NCBI GenBank assembly: GCA_018399395.1
Contig: JAGYOI010000010.1
Span: 1 to 15,156 of the forward strand
DNA length: 15,156 nt
Source of the DNA: Prolixibacteraceae bacterium
Lineage (GTDB): Bacteria; Bacteroidota; Bacteroidia; Bacteroidales; Prolixibacteraceae
Direction of reading: 5' to 3'
Both the position numbers and the translations under genes were made by a program. Within the stretch, counting starts at the first letter, position 1, and every line of letters starts with the position of its first letter. Below are positions 14,264-15,156 of this stretch, piece by piece. Under the pieces are notes generated by a model. That model made no database searches, had not been told where the DNA came from, and saw nothing but the letters and a program-made list of their open reading frames with translations.

Positions 14264-15156
14264 CTATTTTAAAACCATAAACTCATACACATCCGATTGT
14301 AAAACGCACAAAGTATCAATAATCGCTTCGGCTGAGTTATCACTTGTTTGGCACAAATATTTGCCATCGTATGTATCAAGCATAAAATAAATACGGGTTC
14401 CATCTGTGTCGTACTGAGCATGATATGGTCTCGATGGAGTTCTGATATCATGCTTTGTACCTTCAACCATGTTATAAACACCAATTTTATTGCTTGTTGC
14501 AGCTGCACAGTAACCCGATTTGTTCCAACGGGCAGTATTGTTATAAGCCTGGCCCCCGGTCAATGTAGTTTGAATAACATTATTTGTGGTTGTATTTACC
14601 AAATTACGGTAATGATTGCCATCAACGGTGCTTGTATAGGCCAGATATTGCCTGTCAGAAGTTATTCCAATAGTTCGAACCGAAGCTTCTCCCGGATTAC
14701 CAAGCCGGGTATAGGTATCTGTATCAAAATCATAACGGTAAAGAATCTCATAATCCCAGTGATACGAACCCCCGTCAACGCCAAAAGCCGAGACATAACC
14801 ATATACATATCGTCCATCATCTGAAGGAAAAAACAAGTTTCCATGATTTGCTGTTTCAGTATCCCATCCCTTCTCGGGTTGAGCAACAGCAAAAGCTCCG
14901 GGCGAAGTTGCTTGTTTTAGCTCTTTCGTTTCGGGGTCATACCTCACCAGCGAAGCACGGTATGTGTCAAGATAATATCTGTCATTTGATGACGATAAAT
15001 AAAATACATGTCCGCTTTTACTAACCTTGGCAGTTCGCACATCAAAATATGAAAACCAGTCCTTGTGCCCCGATGGCAATAACGGCAATTCTTCCCATCC
15101 CTCACCATCAATATCGAACCATGCTCCCACAGTCGTTCGAGATTTTCCATCTGTAT
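14264..15156 (-). CDS. Partial beta-propeller-like protein, 5' end outside the window
   Basis: The minus-strand frame is open from the TAG at 14264-14266 to the right edge. A GTG at 15130 could be taken as a start, but codons upstream continue without a stop (reading T-D-G-K-S-R-T-T-V-G-A-W-F-D), so it is internal and the gene is incomplete here; about 297 residues are visible. The sequence is built of repeated beta-strand units with Asp/Gly/Tyr-rich turns: SLVRYDPETKELKQ, GRYVYGYVS, ILYRYDFDTDTYTRLG, RQYLAYTS, KIGVYNMVEGTKHDIRTPS and GTRIYFMLDTYDGKYL. These resemble TolB- or WD40-like propeller blades reporting on values rather than an enzyme site. No catalytic motif or C-terminal sorting domain is visible. 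The end is convergent with the lpd remnant. I do not recognise a named family. Confidence 0.7.
   Translation of the reverse strand, partial: TDGKSRTTVGAWFDIDGEGWEELPLLPSGHKDWFSYFDVRTAKVSKSGHVFYLSSSNDRYYLDTYRASLVRYDPETKELKQATSPGAFAVAQPEKGWDTETANHGNLFFPSDDGRYVYGYVSAFGVDGGSYHWDYEILYRYDFDTDTYTRLGNPGEASVRTIGITSDRQYLAYTSTVDGNHYRNLVNTTTNNVIQTTLTGGQAYNNTARWNKSGYCAAATSNKIGVYNMVEGTKHDIRTPSRPYHAQYDTDGTRIYFMLDTYDGKYLCQTSDNSAEAIIDTLCVLQSDVYEFMVLK

Noticed and set aside
14348..14824. 158-codon plus-strand open frame opposite the right-hand gene
   Set aside because: Its Ile/Cys/Ser-rich translation looks like the complement of a Tyr/Asp/Thr-rich propeller gene; no motif, no ribosome binding site.

Overview
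The window looks like a chromosomal segment from a member of the Bacteroidota, probably Bacteroidales or a relative. Three things suggest this: a PurF-like protein starting Met-Ser-Gly-Phe-Phe-Gly, a form I associate with that phylum; TAnnTTTG-type -7 promoter elements upstream of several genes; and few recognisable Shine-Dalgarno sequences. This placement is inference from protein and promoter style, not from a database search. I see no insertion sequence, phage gene, tRNA, rRNA or CRISPR array.

Left part (1-6999, plus strand). A possible tail of an upstream gene ends at 103. A TAnnTTTGC promoter element follows, then a U32-family protein of the RlhA/TrhP type, predicted to act in RNA hydroxylation. 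Next comes a tightly spaced, probably co-transcribed group: an outer-membrane beta-barrel-like protein that seems to start at TTG, a 920-residue membrane-anchored protein with a C-terminal beta-propeller-like half, an SMP-30/gluconolactonase-type probable lipoprotein, and a class I SAM methyltransferase. The first two are visibly more AT-rich than the housekeeping genes around them and have no clear characterised relative. They are the best candidates for an undescribed cell-envelope function.

Middle part (7160-12388). A DUF302 protein on the plus strand overlaps tail-to-tail with a minus-strand operon. That operon reads, in transcription order, a GNAT acetyltransferase-nitrilase fusion, a cation-chloride-cotransporter-like (SLC12/APC) permease and a CorA-type channel. 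Gaps of 3 and 24 bases suggest one transcript. The CorA has Gly-Thr-Asn where the family signature is Gly-Met-Asn.

Right part (12389-15156). A divergent, AT-rich intergenic region of about 190 bases carries short repeats and candidate promoters. It leads to a PurF-like amidophosphoribosyltransferase in which the glutaminase catalytic Cys is Ser and the other glutamine-site residues are also lost, while the PRPP site and the four candidate Fe-S cysteines remain. Downstream is a short repeat/palindrome region, then a decayed C-terminal fragment of a dihydrolipoamide dehydrogenase gene with an in-frame stop. The last gene, on the minus strand, is the C-terminal part of a beta-propeller-like protein that runs off the right edge.

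The clearest points for follow-up are the glutaminase-dead PurF paralogue, the lpd remnant, the GTN CorA in its transporter operon, and the uncharacterised envelope gene group.
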